The notes beneath the pieces are model-generated. The model did not search any database. It was given only the letters and a program-made list of their open reading frames with translations, and was not told the DNA's origin. This document shows, in pieces, positions 1 to 9,601 of a stretch of 64,000 nt of DNA. The position numbers and the translations under genes were made by a program. The stretch's first letter is position 1. Each line of letters opens with the position of its first letter. The stretch is from Gordonia polyisoprenivorans (lineage in GTDB: Bacteria > Actinomycetota > Actinomycetes > Mycobacteriales > Mycobacteriaceae). The stretch spans positions 1,674,001 through 1,738,000 of the forward strand of contig NZ_CP072203.1 of assembly GCF_017654315.1 (NCBI RefSeq). Direction: 5' to 3'.

Positions 1-624
1 AGTGAGCTTTCGCCGGTCAGTCACCTCATCCCGATCGACACGACTGCGGCGTTGGGTGTGGAGGAGCCGCCGTTGTCGTCGACGGGGTGGGCGATCCCGA
101 ACACCGAGAACAAGATCGTCGATCCGGGGACCGGTGCGGAGATCGAGCTTCCCGTCGAGGGGTTGTCCGAGCCCGGTGAGCTGTGGGTGAAGGGCCCGAA
201 CGTGATGCTGGGGTATCTCAACAACGAGCAGGCCACCGCCGACACGATCGATGCCGAGGGTTATCTGCACACCGGTGACATGGCGCAGGTCGACCCGACC
301 GGGTGTGTGTACATCGTCGATCGGCTCAAGGAACTGATCAAGTACAAGGGTTATCAGGTGCCGCCGGCGGAGTTGGAGGCGTTGTTGTTGACGCATCCGA
401 AGATCGCCGACACCGCGGTGATCGGGGTCAACGACGCCGACGGCGAGGAGATCCCGAAGGCGTTCGTGGTCACCCAGCCCGATGCCGACCTCGACGAGAA
501 CGAGGTGATCGAGTTCGTCGCCGCCAAGGTCGCGCCGCACAAGAAGGTTCGCGCCGTCGAGTTCATCGACGCCATCCCGAAGTCGGCGTCGGGCAAGATC
601 CTCCGAAAGGACTTGCGCAAGTAG
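1..624 (+). CDS. Acyl-CoA ligase / 4-coumarate-CoA ligase-like (AMP-binding), 3' part
   Basis: C-terminal 207 residues of an ANL-superfamily acyl-CoA synthetase; the 5' end lies left of the window and the frame is open from base 1. The first residues (SELSPVSHLIP) follow the conserved GxTE region of 4-coumarate-CoA ligases. The A7-type motif GYLHTGDMAQVD and the A10-type motif PKSASGKILRKDLR, with the invariant C-terminal Lys that adenylates the acid, are visible. The enzyme should activate a carboxylic acid to its CoA thioester through an acyl-AMP. The substrate cannot be told from this fragment. It ends 33 bp before the DUF1361 gene, with no hairpin between. Confidence 0.9.
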   Translation, partial: SELSPVSHLIPIDTTAALGVEEPPLSSTGWAIPNTENKIVDPGTGAEIELPVEGLSEPGELWVKGPNVMLGYLNNEQATADTIDAEGYLHTGDMAQVDPTGCVYIVDRLKELIKYKGYQVPPAELEALLLTHPKIADTAVIGVNDADGEEIPKAFVVTQPDADLDENEVIEFVAAKVAPHKKVRAVEFIDAIPKSASGKILRKDLRK

Positions 625-657
625 GCGACCGGCGGGTCATCGGGCACAATCGCTGCG

Positions 658-1311
658 GTGATCCCCATCCGCCACCTCGTGCTCGCCGCGTCGCTGATCG
701 CCACCACCGCCCTGACCGTCGGTCTCGGCGTCACCGACCCGGCCACGCCGCTCTACTATCCGACGCGGTTTCTGGTGTGGAATCTGTTTCTTGCCTGGAT
801 TCCGATGATCTTCGCGGTCGGATTCGCCGTCGTCCGGCGGCGCGTGTGGTTGATCCCGCTCGGTGTCGGGTGGCTGGCGTTCCTGCCCAACGCGCCCTAC
901 CTCGTCACCGACCTCGTGCATCTGCGCGAGGGCTATGACCTGTGGCGGCACATCCTGCAGTACGGCTTCGCGGCGTGGACCGGCATCATCCTCGGAGTGG
1001 TGTCGTTGCTGCTGGTGCACCGCCGCCTCGGTCGGGAGTTCGGCCCGATCTTCGGCTGGCTGGCGGTGGTGTGCTCGGTCGGGCTCTGCGCGATCGGCGT
1101 CGTGATCGGGCGGTTCCAGCGCTGGAACTCCTGGGATCTGCTGACCCGGCCCGGATACGTCGTCCGCTCGACCCTGGGATGGGTGGGTTCGCCGTTCTCC
1201 CACGTCGAATCGACCGGTGTCGCGGTGGCCGTCGCCCTGTTCTTCGGGCTGGCTTATCTGACGATCTGGGCCGTCGACGGCCTCGACGCAATGCGGCCGA
1301 GCAAGCGCTGA
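658..1311 (+). CDS. DUF1361 family integral membrane protein
   Basis: 217-residue polytopic membrane protein of the DUF1361 family, function unknown. I see about six hydrophobic segments and the family motifs [15 protein letters not shown] (about residues 79-93) and [15 protein letters not shown] (about 149-163). The GTG start is chosen because CACAAT, a possible -10 element, sits 7 bp before it, fitting a leaderless transcript; no Shine-Dalgarno sequence is visible. It precedes gpmA by 32 bp in the same direction and may be cotranscribed. No enzymatic role can be inferred. Confidence 0.8.
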   Translation: MIPIRHLVLAASLIATTALTVGLGVTDPATPLYYPTRFLVWNLFLAWIPMIFAVGFAVVRRRVWLIPLGVGWLAFLPNAPYLVTDLVHLREGYDLWRHILQYGFAAWTGIILGVVSLLLVHRRLGREFGPIFGWLAVVCSVGLCAIGVVIGRFQRWNSWDLLTRPGYVVRSTLGWVGSPFSHVESTGVAVAVALFFGLAYLTIWAVDGLDAMRPSKR

Positions 1312-1343
1312 ACCCACCCGACCGGTGTGACAAACTATCGACC

Positions 1344-2090
1344 ATGAGCAACGGCACCCTGATCCTGATGCGGCACGGCGAGAGCGAGTGGAACGCGTCC
1401 AACCAGTTCACCGGCTGGGTCGACGTCGCGCTCACCGACAAGGGCGAGGCCGAGGCGAAGCACGCCGGCGAGCTCCTCGTCGACCATGATCTGCTGCCCG
1501 ACGTCCTCTACACCTCACTGCTGCGCCGGGCGATTGCGACCGCGCAGATCGCGTTGGACACCGCCGATCGGCATTGGATTCCGGTGGTCCGCGACTGGCG
1601 TCTCAACGAGCGTCACTACGGTGCTCTGCAGGGCCTGAACAAAGCCGACACCCTCGAGAAGTACGGCAAGGAGCAGTTCATGCTCTGGCGCCGCAGCTAC
1701 GACACCCCGCCGCCGCCGATCGACCCCGACGCCGCGTACAGCCAGACCCATGATCCGCGGTACGCCGACCTCGCCGAGGTGCCGCTGACCGAATGCCTCA
1801 AGGACGTCGTCGATCGGCTGATCCCGTATTTCACCGAGACCATCGCCGCCGACATCACCGCCGGCAAGACCGTTCTCATTGCGGCGCACGGTAATTCGCT
1901 GCGCGCGCTGGTCAAGTACCTCGACGGGATCTCCGACGCCGACATCGCCGGTCTCAACATCCCGACGGGCAATCCGCTGCGTTACGACCTCGATGAGAAC
2001 CTCAAGCCACTCAATCCCGGGGGTACCTACCTGGACCCTGAGGCCGCCGCGGCGGGAGCCGCAGCGGTCGCGGCGCAGGGACAGAAATAG
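1344..2090 (+). CDS. gpmA: 2,3-bisphosphoglycerate-dependent phosphoglycerate mutase
   Basis: 248-residue cytosolic glycolytic enzyme that interconverts 3- and 2-phosphoglycerate through a phosphohistidine intermediate. Visible signatures are [10 protein letters not shown], with the phosphorylated His at residue 11, the acid/base segment [11 protein letters not shown], and [15 protein letters not shown] carrying the second catalytic His. Length matches the dPGM family. The ATG start gives the canonical short N-terminus ([12 protein letters not shown]). Placement just before senX3-regX3 is the order known from mycobacteria (gpm1-senX3-regX3). Here a small GNAT gene is inserted between them. 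Confidence 0.96.
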   Translation: MSNGTLILMRHGESEWNASNQFTGWVDVALTDKGEAEAKHAGELLVDHDLLPDVLYTSLLRRAIATAQIALDTADRHWIPVVRDWRLNERHYGALQGLNKADTLEKYGKEQFMLWRRSYDTPPPPIDPDAAYSQTHDPRYADLAEVPLTECLKDVVDRLIPYFTETIAADITAGKTVLIAAHGNSLRALVKYLDGISDADIAGLNIPTGNPLRYDLDENLKPLNPGGTYLDPEAAAAGAAAVAAQGQK

Positions 2091-2097
2091 CCGCGTG

Positions 2098-2115
2098 TTG
2101 TGATCTGTAACACAA
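2098..2115. promoter_or_regulatory. Crp/GlxR-like (or Rex-like) palindromic operator
   Basis: TTGTG-N8-CACAA palindrome in the 67-bp gpmA-GNAT gap. The inner 16 bp (TGTGA-N6-ACACA) matches 9 of the 10 outer positions of the actinobacterial cAMP-receptor consensus TGTGA-N6-TCACA. The outer form also resembles the Rex operator TTGTGAAC...GTTCACAA, and a rex gene lies at 18.6 kb. Its centre is about 51 bp upstream of the predicted start of the GNAT transcript. Which factor binds is unresolved; Crp/GlxR is the better fit. Confidence 0.45.
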
Positions 2116-2157
2116 TCGTCATGGCGACGCTTGTGTGACAGGCGCTACATTGGGTGC

Positions 2158-2478
2158 ATGGCAGATCCGGGGCACCTGCGCATTGCTCATTCGGCTGCGC
2201 GCGAGCGATACGAAGCAATCCTGACCACCGACTCCGACGGTGACGAGATCACGGTGGGATATGTCGATTACGTCTCCGAGCCGTACCAGGTGGTGTTGAC
2301 CCATACCGTCATCCCGGATGCGTACTCCGGTCGCGGATATGCCGGACAGCTCGTGCAAGCGGTTCTCGACGACATCCGCAAAGCCGGAAAGCAGGTCGTG
2401 CCGGTGTGTTCGTATGTGCGGCGCTTCATCGATCGTCACCCGGAATACGCCGATATGGCGGTACCGGTTCCGCAGTGA
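2158..2478 (+). CDS. Small GCN5-related N-acetyltransferase (PF14542-type)
   Basis: 106-residue single-domain acetyltransferase-like protein. The acetyl-CoA loop is seen as IPDAYSGRGYAGQLVQAVLDD, followed by the family's conserved tail VVPVCSYVRRFIDRHPEYADM. Proteins of this short YidJ-like class are probable acetyl-CoA-dependent acetyltransferases with unknown substrates. The ATG is preceded by TACATT at 2146-2151, 6 bp away, which fits a leaderless message. A Crp/GlxR-like palindrome lies further upstream. Insertion between gpmA and senX3 differs from the M. tuberculosis order as I remember it. Confidence 0.85.
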   Translation: MADPGHLRIAHSAARERYEAILTTDSDGDEITVGYVDYVSEPYQVVLTHTVIPDAYSGRGYAGQLVQAVLDDIRKAGKQVVPVCSYVRRFIDRHPEYADMAVPVPQ

Positions 2479-2665
2479 GAATGCGCCTATGCCACCCCGG
2501 CTCGGCGCTGGTGAGCCCTGGTGGTGCCCTGGCGATCCCGGTCGGGACCCGTTCGTAGGCCATTTCGGTGCCTCAGGTCACGTTTCGGTGGAACACCGCG
2601 TGAACGGAAGTCGAATTGTGCCGTCGGGAATGTTCGCGAAGTTTCCGGGACCGTAAGCTGCCAGT

Positions 2666-4057
2666 GTGACCGCTGCATTCATTGCCGGGGCCATCGTGGC
2701 AGCTGTGCTCGCGTTGTTGCTCGGGTACGAGTTCGGTCGTGGCGACGTACGAGGTCGGTGGTTTCGGAGACTCACCCGCGCTGCCGCGCCCGAGCCACCC
2801 GAATCCGTCCAGCCCGCATCCGTCCACTCCGACGCCGACGTGATCCCCAGCGGCGCACCCGTCGTCGCCGACCGTCCCCGCGAGGTCCCGGATTCGGCGG
2901 CCCTGCGCGAATCCGATCTCCCCGTGGTCACCCCGGACGGTCAGATGACCAAGGCCGGGCTGCTCAGCCTCATCGTCCGTAATTCCGAGGTCGCCGTCGC
3001 CGTCGTCGACGAGTTCCGCGACGTGGTGCTCTACAACCATCGGGCCGTCGAACTCGGGCTCGTCTCCGAGCATCTGCTCGCCGAACCGGTGTGGGAGCAA
3101 TCGTTGACCGTGCTCGAGACGGGCGAGCAGGCGCGCTTCGACTTCGTCCCGCCGACCTCCACGCTGGGATTCCTCTCCACCGGGCGCGCCACCAAGCGCA
3201 ACGCCGAATCGGTGCGCTGCCTGGCACGACTCGGCTATCACGGCGACGAGCGCTACGCGATGATCTACGGCACCGACGACACCGAGAACCTGCGGGTGGA
3301 GGCCACCCGCCGTGACTTCGTCGCCAACGTGTCCCACGAGCTCAAGACCCCGGTCGGCGCGATCGGTCTGCTGGCCGAGGCACTGATCGAGTCCGCCGAC
3401 GACGCCGAATCCGTCGAGCACTTCGGGCACCGCGTCGTCGCCGAGGCCACCCGGATGGGCAACATGGTGTCCGAACTGATCGCGCTGTCGCGACTCGAGG
3501 GCGGTGAGAAGCCGCACTTCGCGGCCGTCGACGTCGACGAACTCATCGACTCCGCCATCGACGGGGCCGCGGTGAGCGCCGAGGCCGCCAACATCGTCCT
3601 GCGTGCCGACGAACCCATCCACACCTGGGTGCGCGGCGATCGGATGCTGCTGTTGACCGCGTTGAGCAACCTGATCGTCAACGCCATCGCCTACTCGCCG
3701 GAGAACACGACCGTCTCGGTGAGCCGACGGGTCACGAAGTCGGCGGGCGTGCCGATGGTGTCGATCGCGGTCACCGATCGCGGTATCGGCATCAACCCGT
3801 CCGATCAGCAGCGCGTCTTCGAACGTTTCTTCCGTGTCGACAAGGCGCGCTCACGCCTGACCGGCGGCACCGGTCTGGGCCTGGCGATCGTCAAACACGT
3901 TGCGGCCACCCACGACGGCACCATCAACCTGTGGAGTCAACCCGGTACCGGGTCGACGTTCACCCTCTCGATTCCCCAGGACCTCGACGCCGAGAATGCA
4001 CATGCGTCCGGGGAATCCGAGAAGGAGTCCCACCGAGCCGACCCCCAGATCGCGTGA
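2666..4057 (+). CDS. senX3: Two-component sensor histidine kinase SenX3
   Basis: 463-residue membrane histidine kinase, the sensor that pairs with RegX3 in the phosphate-limitation response of mycobacteria. Seen in order: one N-terminal membrane helix (about 4-20), a variable acidic linker, a PAS-like region (about 105-205), the H box NVSHELKTP with phospho-acceptor His224, the N box NLIVNAIAYSPE (Asn339), G1 DRGIGI (371-376) and G2 GGTGLGLAIVKH (400-411). The GTG start has TAAGCT 6 bp upstream (2654-2659), suggesting a leaderless transcript. RegX3 follows after 76 bp, so the two are probably cotranscribed. A PstS/PhoU link is known for the family but is not seen here. Confidence 0.95.
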   Translation: MTAAFIAGAIVAAVLALLLGYEFGRGDVRGRWFRRLTRAAAPEPPESVQPASVHSDADVIPSGAPVVADRPREVPDSAALRESDLPVVTPDGQMTKAGLLSLIVRNSEVAVAVVDEFRDVVLYNHRAVELGLVSEHLLAEPVWEQSLTVLETGEQARFDFVPPTSTLGFLSTGRATKRNAESVRCLARLGYHGDERYAMIYGTDDTENLRVEATRRDFVANVSHELKTPVGAIGLLAEALIESADDAESVEHFGHRVVAEATRMGNMVSELIALSRLEGGEKPHFAAVDVDELIDSAIDGAAVSAEAANIVLRADEPIHTWVRGDRMLLLTALSNLIVNAIAYSPENTTVSVSRRVTKSAGVPMVSIAVTDRGIGINPSDQQRVFERFFRVDKARSRLTGGTGLGLAIVKHVAATHDGTINLWSQPGTGSTFTLSIPQDLDAENAHASGESEKESHRADPQIA

Positions 4058-4133
4058 CCTCCTCGGAGGAGGACGACGAGAGTCACGTGACCACGCAACT
4101 ACGAGAACGTCTGAGAAATAAGGAGCTTCACGA

Positions 4134-4820
4134 GTGACGCATGTACTGATCGTCGAGGACGAGGAGTCGTTGGCCGATCCGCTGGCCTTCCTCCTGCGCA
4201 AGGAGGGGTTCGAGGCGAGCGTCGTCAACGATGGCGCGCAGGCCATCTCGGTGTTCGAGCGCATCAGCCCCGACATCGTCCTGCTCGACCTCATGCTCCC
4301 CGGGGTGTCGGGGACCGAGATCTGCAAATCACTGCGCGCCCGGTCGAGCGTGCCGGTGATCATGGTGACCGCCCGCGACAGCGAGATCGACAAGGTCGTC
4401 GGACTCGAACTGGGTGCCGACGACTATGTCACCAAACCGTATTCGGCGCGTGAGCTCATCGCACGCATCCGGGCGGTCCTGCGTCGTGGGGGAGACGTCG
4501 GCGACGACGACCTCGCCTTGGCGGTCCTCGAATCCGGACCGGTCCGGATGGACGTCGAACGCCACACCGTCGCGGTCAACGGTGAGTCGATCACGTTGCC
4601 GCTCAAGGAGTTCGATCTCCTCGAGTACCTACTCCGCAACTCCGGGCGAGTACTCACCCGCGGGCAGTTGATCGACCGCGTGTGGGGTGCGGACTACGTC
4701 GGGGACACCAAGACCCTCGACGTCCACGTCAAGCGGCTGCGCTCGAAGATCGAGCCCGATCCGGCATCGCCGAAACACCTTGTGACGGTGCGTGGATTGG
4801 GTTACAAGTTCGAGCCGTGA
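4134..4820 (+). CDS. regX3: Response regulator RegX3 (OmpR/PhoB family)
   Basis: 228-residue DNA-binding response regulator. The receiver domain has the acidic pocket VEDEE (7-11), phospho-acceptor Asp52 in LLDLMLPG, the Thr of VTARD and the conserved Lys of YVTKPYS. The C-terminal winged helix shows LKEFDLLEYLLRNSG and VKRLRSKIEPDP. It is phosphorylated by the adjacent SenX3 and in relatives activates phosphate-scavenging genes. The GTG start has a clear ribosome-binding site (aaggag, 8 nt upstream). Its stop codon abuts the stop codon of the convergent gene with no bases between. Confidence 0.96.
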   Translation: MTHVLIVEDEESLADPLAFLLRKEGFEASVVNDGAQAISVFERISPDIVLLDLMLPGVSGTEICKSLRARSSVPVIMVTARDSEIDKVVGLELGADDYVTKPYSARELIARIRAVLRRGGDVGDDDLALAVLESGPVRMDVERHTVAVNGESITLPLKEFDLLEYLLRNSGRVLTRGQLIDRVWGADYVGDTKTLDVHVKRLRSKIEPDPASPKHLVTVRGLGYKFEP

Positions 4821-5666
4821 TCAGCCCGCGGCGTCGGCGTCGGTGTCGAGCAGCTCGTACTTGATGTCGGTGTCGCGGCGGCTGGTCGCGGCCCGGGTCG
4901 CCGGGTGGATTGCGATGAGCCCGAGTCCGTTTCGGCGTCGGCACGCATCGGCGAGTGCCTCGTAGGCGGGACGGCCGATCAGCTCGACCAGTTCGGGCTC
5001 GTAGGACTGCCACACCTGGGTCGCCCCGACGTGCGCGTCGGGGGACCCCGAGCAGTACCACTTCAGGTCGTGACCGCCCTCGCCCCAGCCGCGGCGGTCG
5101 TACTCGGTGATGGTGGTCTTGAGGATCTGGGTGCCGTCGGGCCGTTCCACCCAGTCCTGCTCGCGACGCACCGGAAGTTGCCAGCACACATCGGGTTTCA
5201 CGGTCAGCGGTTCGAGACCGCGCCGCAGCGCCATTGCGTGTAGCGCACAGCCGGGACCCCGCTCGAAGTCCGGACGGTTCAAGAAGATGCACGCGCCCTT
5301 GTGTTGGCGGGTCTTCAGGGCGGGCTCGTCGTCGAGTTCGTCCTCGACGAGATACCCGCGCGGGCCGAGCGGGTCCTTGCCCGACCCCTTCTTGTGGAAC
5401 TGCCAGTCGTCGGCGGTCAGCATCGCCACACCCTTGGCCAGCCGTTTGCGGTCGTCCTTGTCCGACAGGTACGCGCCGTGTGTGCAGCATCCGTCGGTCT
5501 CGCGGCCGTCGACGATTCCCTGGCAGGCGGGCGTGCCGAATACGCACGTCCAGTGCGAACACAGCCAGGTGAGGTCGGCGTTGATGACGTGTTCGGGATC
5601 GGCCGGATCGGCGAATTCGTACCATTCCCGGGGGAAGTCGAGATCGACCTCGGGAGTGGGCGTCAT
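4821..5666 (-). CDS. Conserved cysteine-rich protein (Rv0495c-like)
   Basis: 281-residue conserved actinobacterial protein of unknown function. Its Cys and His residues ([50 protein letters not shown]) are spaced as in a metal- or Fe-S-binding protein, which is inference. From memory it corresponds to M. tuberculosis Rv0495c, also divergent from a Ppx/GppA gene. ATG at 5666 is chosen because it places the conserved DLDFPREW motif near the N-terminus, as in homologues. An in-frame GTG at 5693 is possible. The 114-bp divergent gap to ppx holds both promoters. Confidence 0.85.
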   Translation of the reverse strand: MTPTPEVDLDFPREWYEFADPADPEHVINADLTWLCSHWTCVFGTPACQGIVDGRETDGCCTHGAYLSDKDDRKRLAKGVAMLTADDWQFHKKGSGKDPLGPRGYLVEDELDDEPALKTRQHKGACIFLNRPDFERGPGCALHAMALRRGLEPLTVKPDVCWQLPVRREQDWVERPDGTQILKTTITEYDRRGWGEGGHDLKWYCSGSPDAHVGATQVWQSYEPELVELIGRPAYEALADACRRRNGLGLIAIHPATRAATSRRDTDIKYELLDTDADAAG

Positions 5667-5780
5667 CCGCGGGGCTGCGCTGGGCTTGGGCACACGCCAA
5701 CGGTAACCGCCACCGCCCGATCGCCGCACCACAGCGACCCGCCGCAGACAACCGAACCCGCGACGCACTACCGTGTATCC

Positions 5781-6758
5781 GTGCGTTTAGGAGTCCTCGA
5801 CGTGGGCAGCAACACAGTTCATCTGCTGGTGGTCGATGCCCACCGCGGAGGACATCCGACCCCGATGAGTTCGACGAAGGCGGTATTGCGCCTCGCCGAG
5901 CACATCGACGCCGACGGGCGTCTCACCGACGGTGCCGCCGAACGGCTCGTCGACTCGATCGAGGAGTTCACCCTCATCGCCAAGAGTTCCGGCTGCGAGC
6001 AGATGATGGCGTTCGCGACCTCCGCGGTCCGCGACGCCACCAACTCCGACGGCGTCCTCGCGCGGGTCGCGGCCAAGACCGGCGTCCAGGTGGAGGTGCT
6101 GACCGGTCGCGACGAGGCCCGGCTGACGTCGTTGGCCGTGCGCCGCTGGTACGGCTGGAGCGCCGGACGCATCCTGGCGCTCGACATCGGCGGGGGCTCG
6201 CTGGAGATGTCGAACGGCGTCGACGAGGAACCCGACGTCGCGCTGTCGCTGCCACTGGGTGCCGGCCGCGTCACCCGCGACTGGCTACCCGACGATCCGC
6301 CGGACCGGCGCCGTGTCGGGGTCCTGCGTGATTGGCTCGACGCCGAGATGCGGCCGGCCGCGAAGGAACTCCTCGGACCGGGTAAGCCGGATATCGCGGT
6401 CGGCACGTCGAAGACCTTCCGCAGCCTGGCCCGCCTGACCGGAGCCGCCCCGTCGGGGGCAGGTCCCCGCGTCAAGCGGACCCTCACCGCCGGTGGACTG
6501 CGGCAGCTCATCGCCTTCATCTCGCGCATGACCCGAGACGACCGGGCCGAACTCGAGGGCGTCAGCGCCGATCGGGCCGGACAGCTCGTCGCCGGGGCAC
6601 TTGTGGCCGAGGCGGCAATGCGCGGACTCGGGGTCGATACACTGGAAATCTGCCCGTGGGCGTTGCGGGAGGGGGTCATCCTTCGTCGCCTCGATGCGGA
6701 GCCGGCCGACACCTCGGATCCGGCTGCATCAGGCATCGGTGCACGCGACGTCCACTGA
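5781..6758 (+). CDS. Ppx/GppA family exopolyphosphatase
   Basis: 325-residue member of the ASKHA-fold Ppx/GppA family, expected to hydrolyse polyphosphate and/or pppGpp. The two nucleotide-phosphate loops are visible as [14 protein letters not shown] (residues 5-18) and [12 protein letters not shown] (about 133-144). It lacks the C-terminal HD extension of long Ppx proteins, like the short actinobacterial Rv0496 type. GTG at 5781 is chosen because TACCGT lies 6 bp upstream (5769-5774), a leaderless arrangement, and because it starts just before the phosphate loop. It is followed by an Rv0497-like membrane gene. Confidence 0.92.
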   Translation: MRLGVLDVGSNTVHLLVVDAHRGGHPTPMSSTKAVLRLAEHIDADGRLTDGAAERLVDSIEEFTLIAKSSGCEQMMAFATSAVRDATNSDGVLARVAAKTGVQVEVLTGRDEARLTSLAVRRWYGWSAGRILALDIGGGSLEMSNGVDEEPDVALSLPLGAGRVTRDWLPDDPPDRRRVGVLRDWLDAEMRPAAKELLGPGKPDIAVGTSKTFRSLARLTGAAPSGAGPRVKRTLTAGGLRQLIAFISRMTRDDRAELEGVSADRAGQLVAGALVAEAAMRGLGVDTLEICPWALREGVILRRLDAEPADTSDPAASGIGARDVH

Positions 6759-6835
6759 CACGCGAACGACGCGAGTCGCCGTACCGCCACTCCCGGCGGC
6801 GCGGCGAGATTGGTGAGGACGGAGAGCGCACTTCG

Positions 6836-8692
6836 ATGGCGAACACACCCGGCGGTAACGAGCCCGGCGGCCGCAACCCCGGTGGCAGCGACCCCGACGG
6901 GGCGACCGACTCCCGGCCCATCTCGGTGTCGGAGCTGCTCGCCCGCACGCAGGCCGCAGATGCGGCGGACGCCACAACCGGCTCGCGCCGGGACCGGGGA
7001 CGTCGGCGCGCGGGGCGTGCCGGTGCCGTCTCGGTGTCCGAGCTGACCGGTGAGATCCCCCGGGTCGAGGGGCCTGCCGCGTCTGACACCCCCGGTACGA
7101 CTCCCGACACCACCAGCACCCCAGCTCCGACCACTGCTACCCCGAGCAACCCGGCCCCGAGCATCCCGGCCGCGAGTGCGCCAGCACCGAGCGCCCCCAC
7201 GCCGGACGGCCCGGAGACAGCACCCTGGTCACCGTCACCGACCTCGGGCGCGTTCCCCCGTTCGCAGAGTCCGCTCGCCGCACGCGGCCCGGCGACCGGT
7301 CCGGTCACCGAGCCCGGCCCACGGGTCAGTCGTGGCGCGAGTTCGGGAGCGGCGAGCGGCATGCCGAGCTTCGCTCCGCCCCCGACCCGGGACTTCACCT
7401 CGGGTGACGTATCGCGTCGATTGCGGGACCAGCCGGCCGATCCCGCCCCGGCCGCCGCCGGTTCGGCCGCCGGCGGCCCCGATCCGACCAGCCACGATCC
7501 GGCCACCGCGAACGCGGTCACCGGCATCATCCCGCTCGTCGACGATGCCGACGCCGGCACCGGCGACGACACCGAGGACACAGCGCCCCGCAGCGGGCGG
7601 TTCGAGGAGGTCTTCGACGAGGACTTCGAGGCCTATCGCTCGTTCGCCGACGTCGAGCACACCGACGAGGAACCGAAGAAGAAGCGCCGCTGGTTCGGCC
7701 GCGGCAAGAAACAGGGCGCCGAGGCAACGAGCGCGGCCGCTGCAGGTGCGGCCGCCGCGACGAGCTCTGCGACCTCGCAGGTCGCCGACACCGACGAGCC
7801 CACCGACACCGGGAGCCGCGCGGGTATCACCCACCAGCCCGATGACGTCGCCGCCGATGCCGTCACCGGCATCATCCCGATCGTCGACGACAGCGAGCTC
7901 GGCGACGACGTGCACGTTCTCGACGCCGATGACGTCGAGGGCGCCGACCTGGGCGCACCCAGCGGGTCATTCGGCGCCGAGCACGGTCCGTTCGATCAGG
8001 CCGATCACGAGCCCGCCCCGACCGTGGCCGCGAACGTCCTCGACCCGGCCGACGAGCCCGAACCGCACCGCGACGAGTCGTACCGCGACGAGTCGTACCG
8101 CGATGAGGCGGGCCACGACGACTCCGCCGCCGACACCGCAGGAACGGTGACCGCAGCCGCCGGACTCGGTGGGCTGGTCGCCGCGAGCCGCCGGGCCGGC
8201 CGCGACACCGACTCCACCGACGAGCCCGCCGAGACCGTGGCCGCAAACGTCCTCGACGACCATGCCGACGCCGACCATGCCGCGGCCCACCCCACCGACG
8301 CCGACCCCGCCGAGCGTGGGCCCGTCGCCGACGAGACCGCCGACCCGGAGACCCGCGATCGCGCCTCGAAGGCGCGCAAGGCACGAAAAGCCAAGCCCGC
8401 CAAGGACGATGGACGCGAGTCGTGGGCCGAACGCAAGCCGGTGCTGGCGTGGCTCGCGGTGATCGCCGAGGTCGTCGCCGGGTTGGCGATCGGCGTGGGT
8501 CTGTTCTGGGGCTTCACCGAGCTGTGGAAGTGGAACCCGTATTTCGCTCTGGTGCTCGCGGTGTTGGTGATCTTCGGCATCGTCACGTTCACCCATCTGG
8601 TGCGCCGGACGTCGGATCTGATCACCACCTTGCTCGCGCTCGCCGTCGGGCTGATCGTCACGATCGGCCCGCTGGTGCTGTTGTCGACGTGA
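6836..8692 (+). CDS. Conserved membrane protein with long disordered N-terminal region (Rv0497-like)
   Basis: 618-residue protein: a cytoplasmic-type, Pro/Ala/Asp-rich low-complexity region (about 1-530) and two membrane helices at the C-terminus (about 545-615). Short conserved blocks lie in the disorder: ISVSELLART, VSVSELTGEIPRV, and the pair NAVTGIIPLVDD / DAVTGIIPIVDD. TVAANVLD occurs twice and a YRDES unit is tandem. Such short linear motifs suggest a scaffold or interaction platform, but no function is known to me. The M. tuberculosis counterpart Rv0497 is much shorter. The start has GGAG about 11 nt upstream. The stop overlaps the next GTG by 4 bp. Confidence 0.85.
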   Translation: MANTPGGNEPGGRNPGGSDPDGATDSRPISVSELLARTQAADAADATTGSRRDRGRRRAGRAGAVSVSELTGEIPRVEGPAASDTPGTTPDTTSTPAPTTATPSNPAPSIPAASAPAPSAPTPDGPETAPWSPSPTSGAFPRSQSPLAARGPATGPVTEPGPRVSRGASSGAASGMPSFAPPPTRDFTSGDVSRRLRDQPADPAPAAAGSAAGGPDPTSHDPATANAVTGIIPLVDDADAGTGDDTEDTAPRSGRFEEVFDEDFEAYRSFADVEHTDEEPKKKRRWFGRGKKQGAEATSAAAAGAAAATSSATSQVADTDEPTDTGSRAGITHQPDDVAADAVTGIIPIVDDSELGDDVHVLDADDVEGADLGAPSGSFGAEHGPFDQADHEPAPTVAANVLDPADEPEPHRDESYRDESYRDEAGHDDSAADTAGTVTAAAGLGGLVAASRRAGRDTDSTDEPAETVAANVLDDHADADHAAAHPTDADPAERGPVADETADPETRDRASKARKARKAKPAKDDGRESWAERKPVLAWLAVIAEVVAGLAIGVGLFWGFTELWKWNPYFALVLAVLVIFGIVTFTHLVRRTSDLITTLLALAVGLIVTIGPLVLLST

Positions 8693-9585
8693 GCGAGTCG
8701 CGCGAAGCCCTCGGTCCCTCGCAGGTGGCCGGGGAGATCCCGATCGGACTCTCCACGGCGTCGGTCTACCCGCAGAACACCGAGGCGGCTTTCGCCTACG
8801 CCGCCGACCTGGGCTTCGACGGTGTCGAGCTGATGGTGTGGGGTGACCCGGTCAGCCAGGACATCCGGCACGTCGAGCACCTTTCCGAGCGCTATCAGGT
8901 GCCGGTCCTGTCGATCCACGCTCCGTGCCTGCTCATCACCCAGCGGGTGTGGGGACGCGATCCGCTCGGCAAACTCGCCCGCGCCGCGCATGCCGCCGAG
9001 GCGCTCGGTGCCGCCACCGTCGTCGTGCATCCGCCGTTCCGCTGGCAGCGCGCCTATGTCGAGGGTTTCGACGATCTGGTGGGGGAGCTGTCGGAGTCGG
9101 ACGTCTCGGTCGCGGTCGAGAACATGTTCCCGATGCGCGCCGACCGCGTGTTCGGGTCGGGTGAACGCTCCGCGCGCCGCCTCGTCCGCCGCGGCGGGAC
9201 GCCGGGCCCCGCGGCGTCGGCGTTCGGCAAGTCCATCGACCCCACCGACGACGGCTACGACCACTACACCCTCGACCTCTCGCACACCGCGACCGCGGGT
9301 ACCGACGCCGTGGCCCTGTACGAGCGGATGGGTGCCAACCTCACGCACCTGCACCTCGCCGACGGCTCCGGGGCCGCCACCGACGAGCATCTGATCCCCG
9401 GCGACGGAACCCAACCGTGCGCGCAGGTGTGTCACCGGATCGCCCGCAGTGATTTCTCCGGCGCGGTGATCCTCGAGGTCACCACCTCCTCTGCGCGGAC
9501 CAAACCCGAACGGCAGGCGATGCTCGCGCGTTCGCTAGATTTTGCCCGGCAGCACCTCAAGCGTGAGACGAGCCGGACCCGGTGA
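8689..9585 (+). CDS. Sugar phosphate isomerase/epimerase-like TIM-barrel protein
   Basis: 298-residue xylose-isomerase-like TIM-barrel protein (AP endonuclease 2 family, Rv0498-like). Barrel-strand signatures include IGLSTASVYP, DGVELMVW, LSIHAPCL, TVVVHPPF and VSVAVENMFP; the His/Glu residues at strand ends are those that bind a divalent metal in the superfamily. The substrate is unknown; a sugar phosphate or inosose-like compound would be typical. The GTG start overlaps the upstream stop (GTGA), indicating translational coupling with the membrane protein, and the TesB-like thioesterase follows 16 bp downstream. Confidence 0.85.
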   Translation: MSESREALGPSQVAGEIPIGLSTASVYPQNTEAAFAYAADLGFDGVELMVWGDPVSQDIRHVEHLSERYQVPVLSIHAPCLLITQRVWGRDPLGKLARAAHAAEALGAATVVVHPPFRWQRAYVEGFDDLVGELSESDVSVAVENMFPMRADRVFGSGERSARRLVRRGGTPGPAASAFGKSIDPTDDGYDHYTLDLSHTATAGTDAVALYERMGANLTHLHLADGSGAATDEHLIPGDGTQPCAQVCHRIARSDFSGAVILEVTTSSARTKPERQAMLARSLDFARQHLKRETSRTR

Positions 9586-9601
9586 CTGCCGGAAAGGTGA
9601 C

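Noticed and set aside
4058..4133. MIRU-type repeats between senX3 and regX3 as in M. tuberculosis
   Set aside because: The 76-bp gap holds only a short leader with a ribosome-binding site; no repeat is present.
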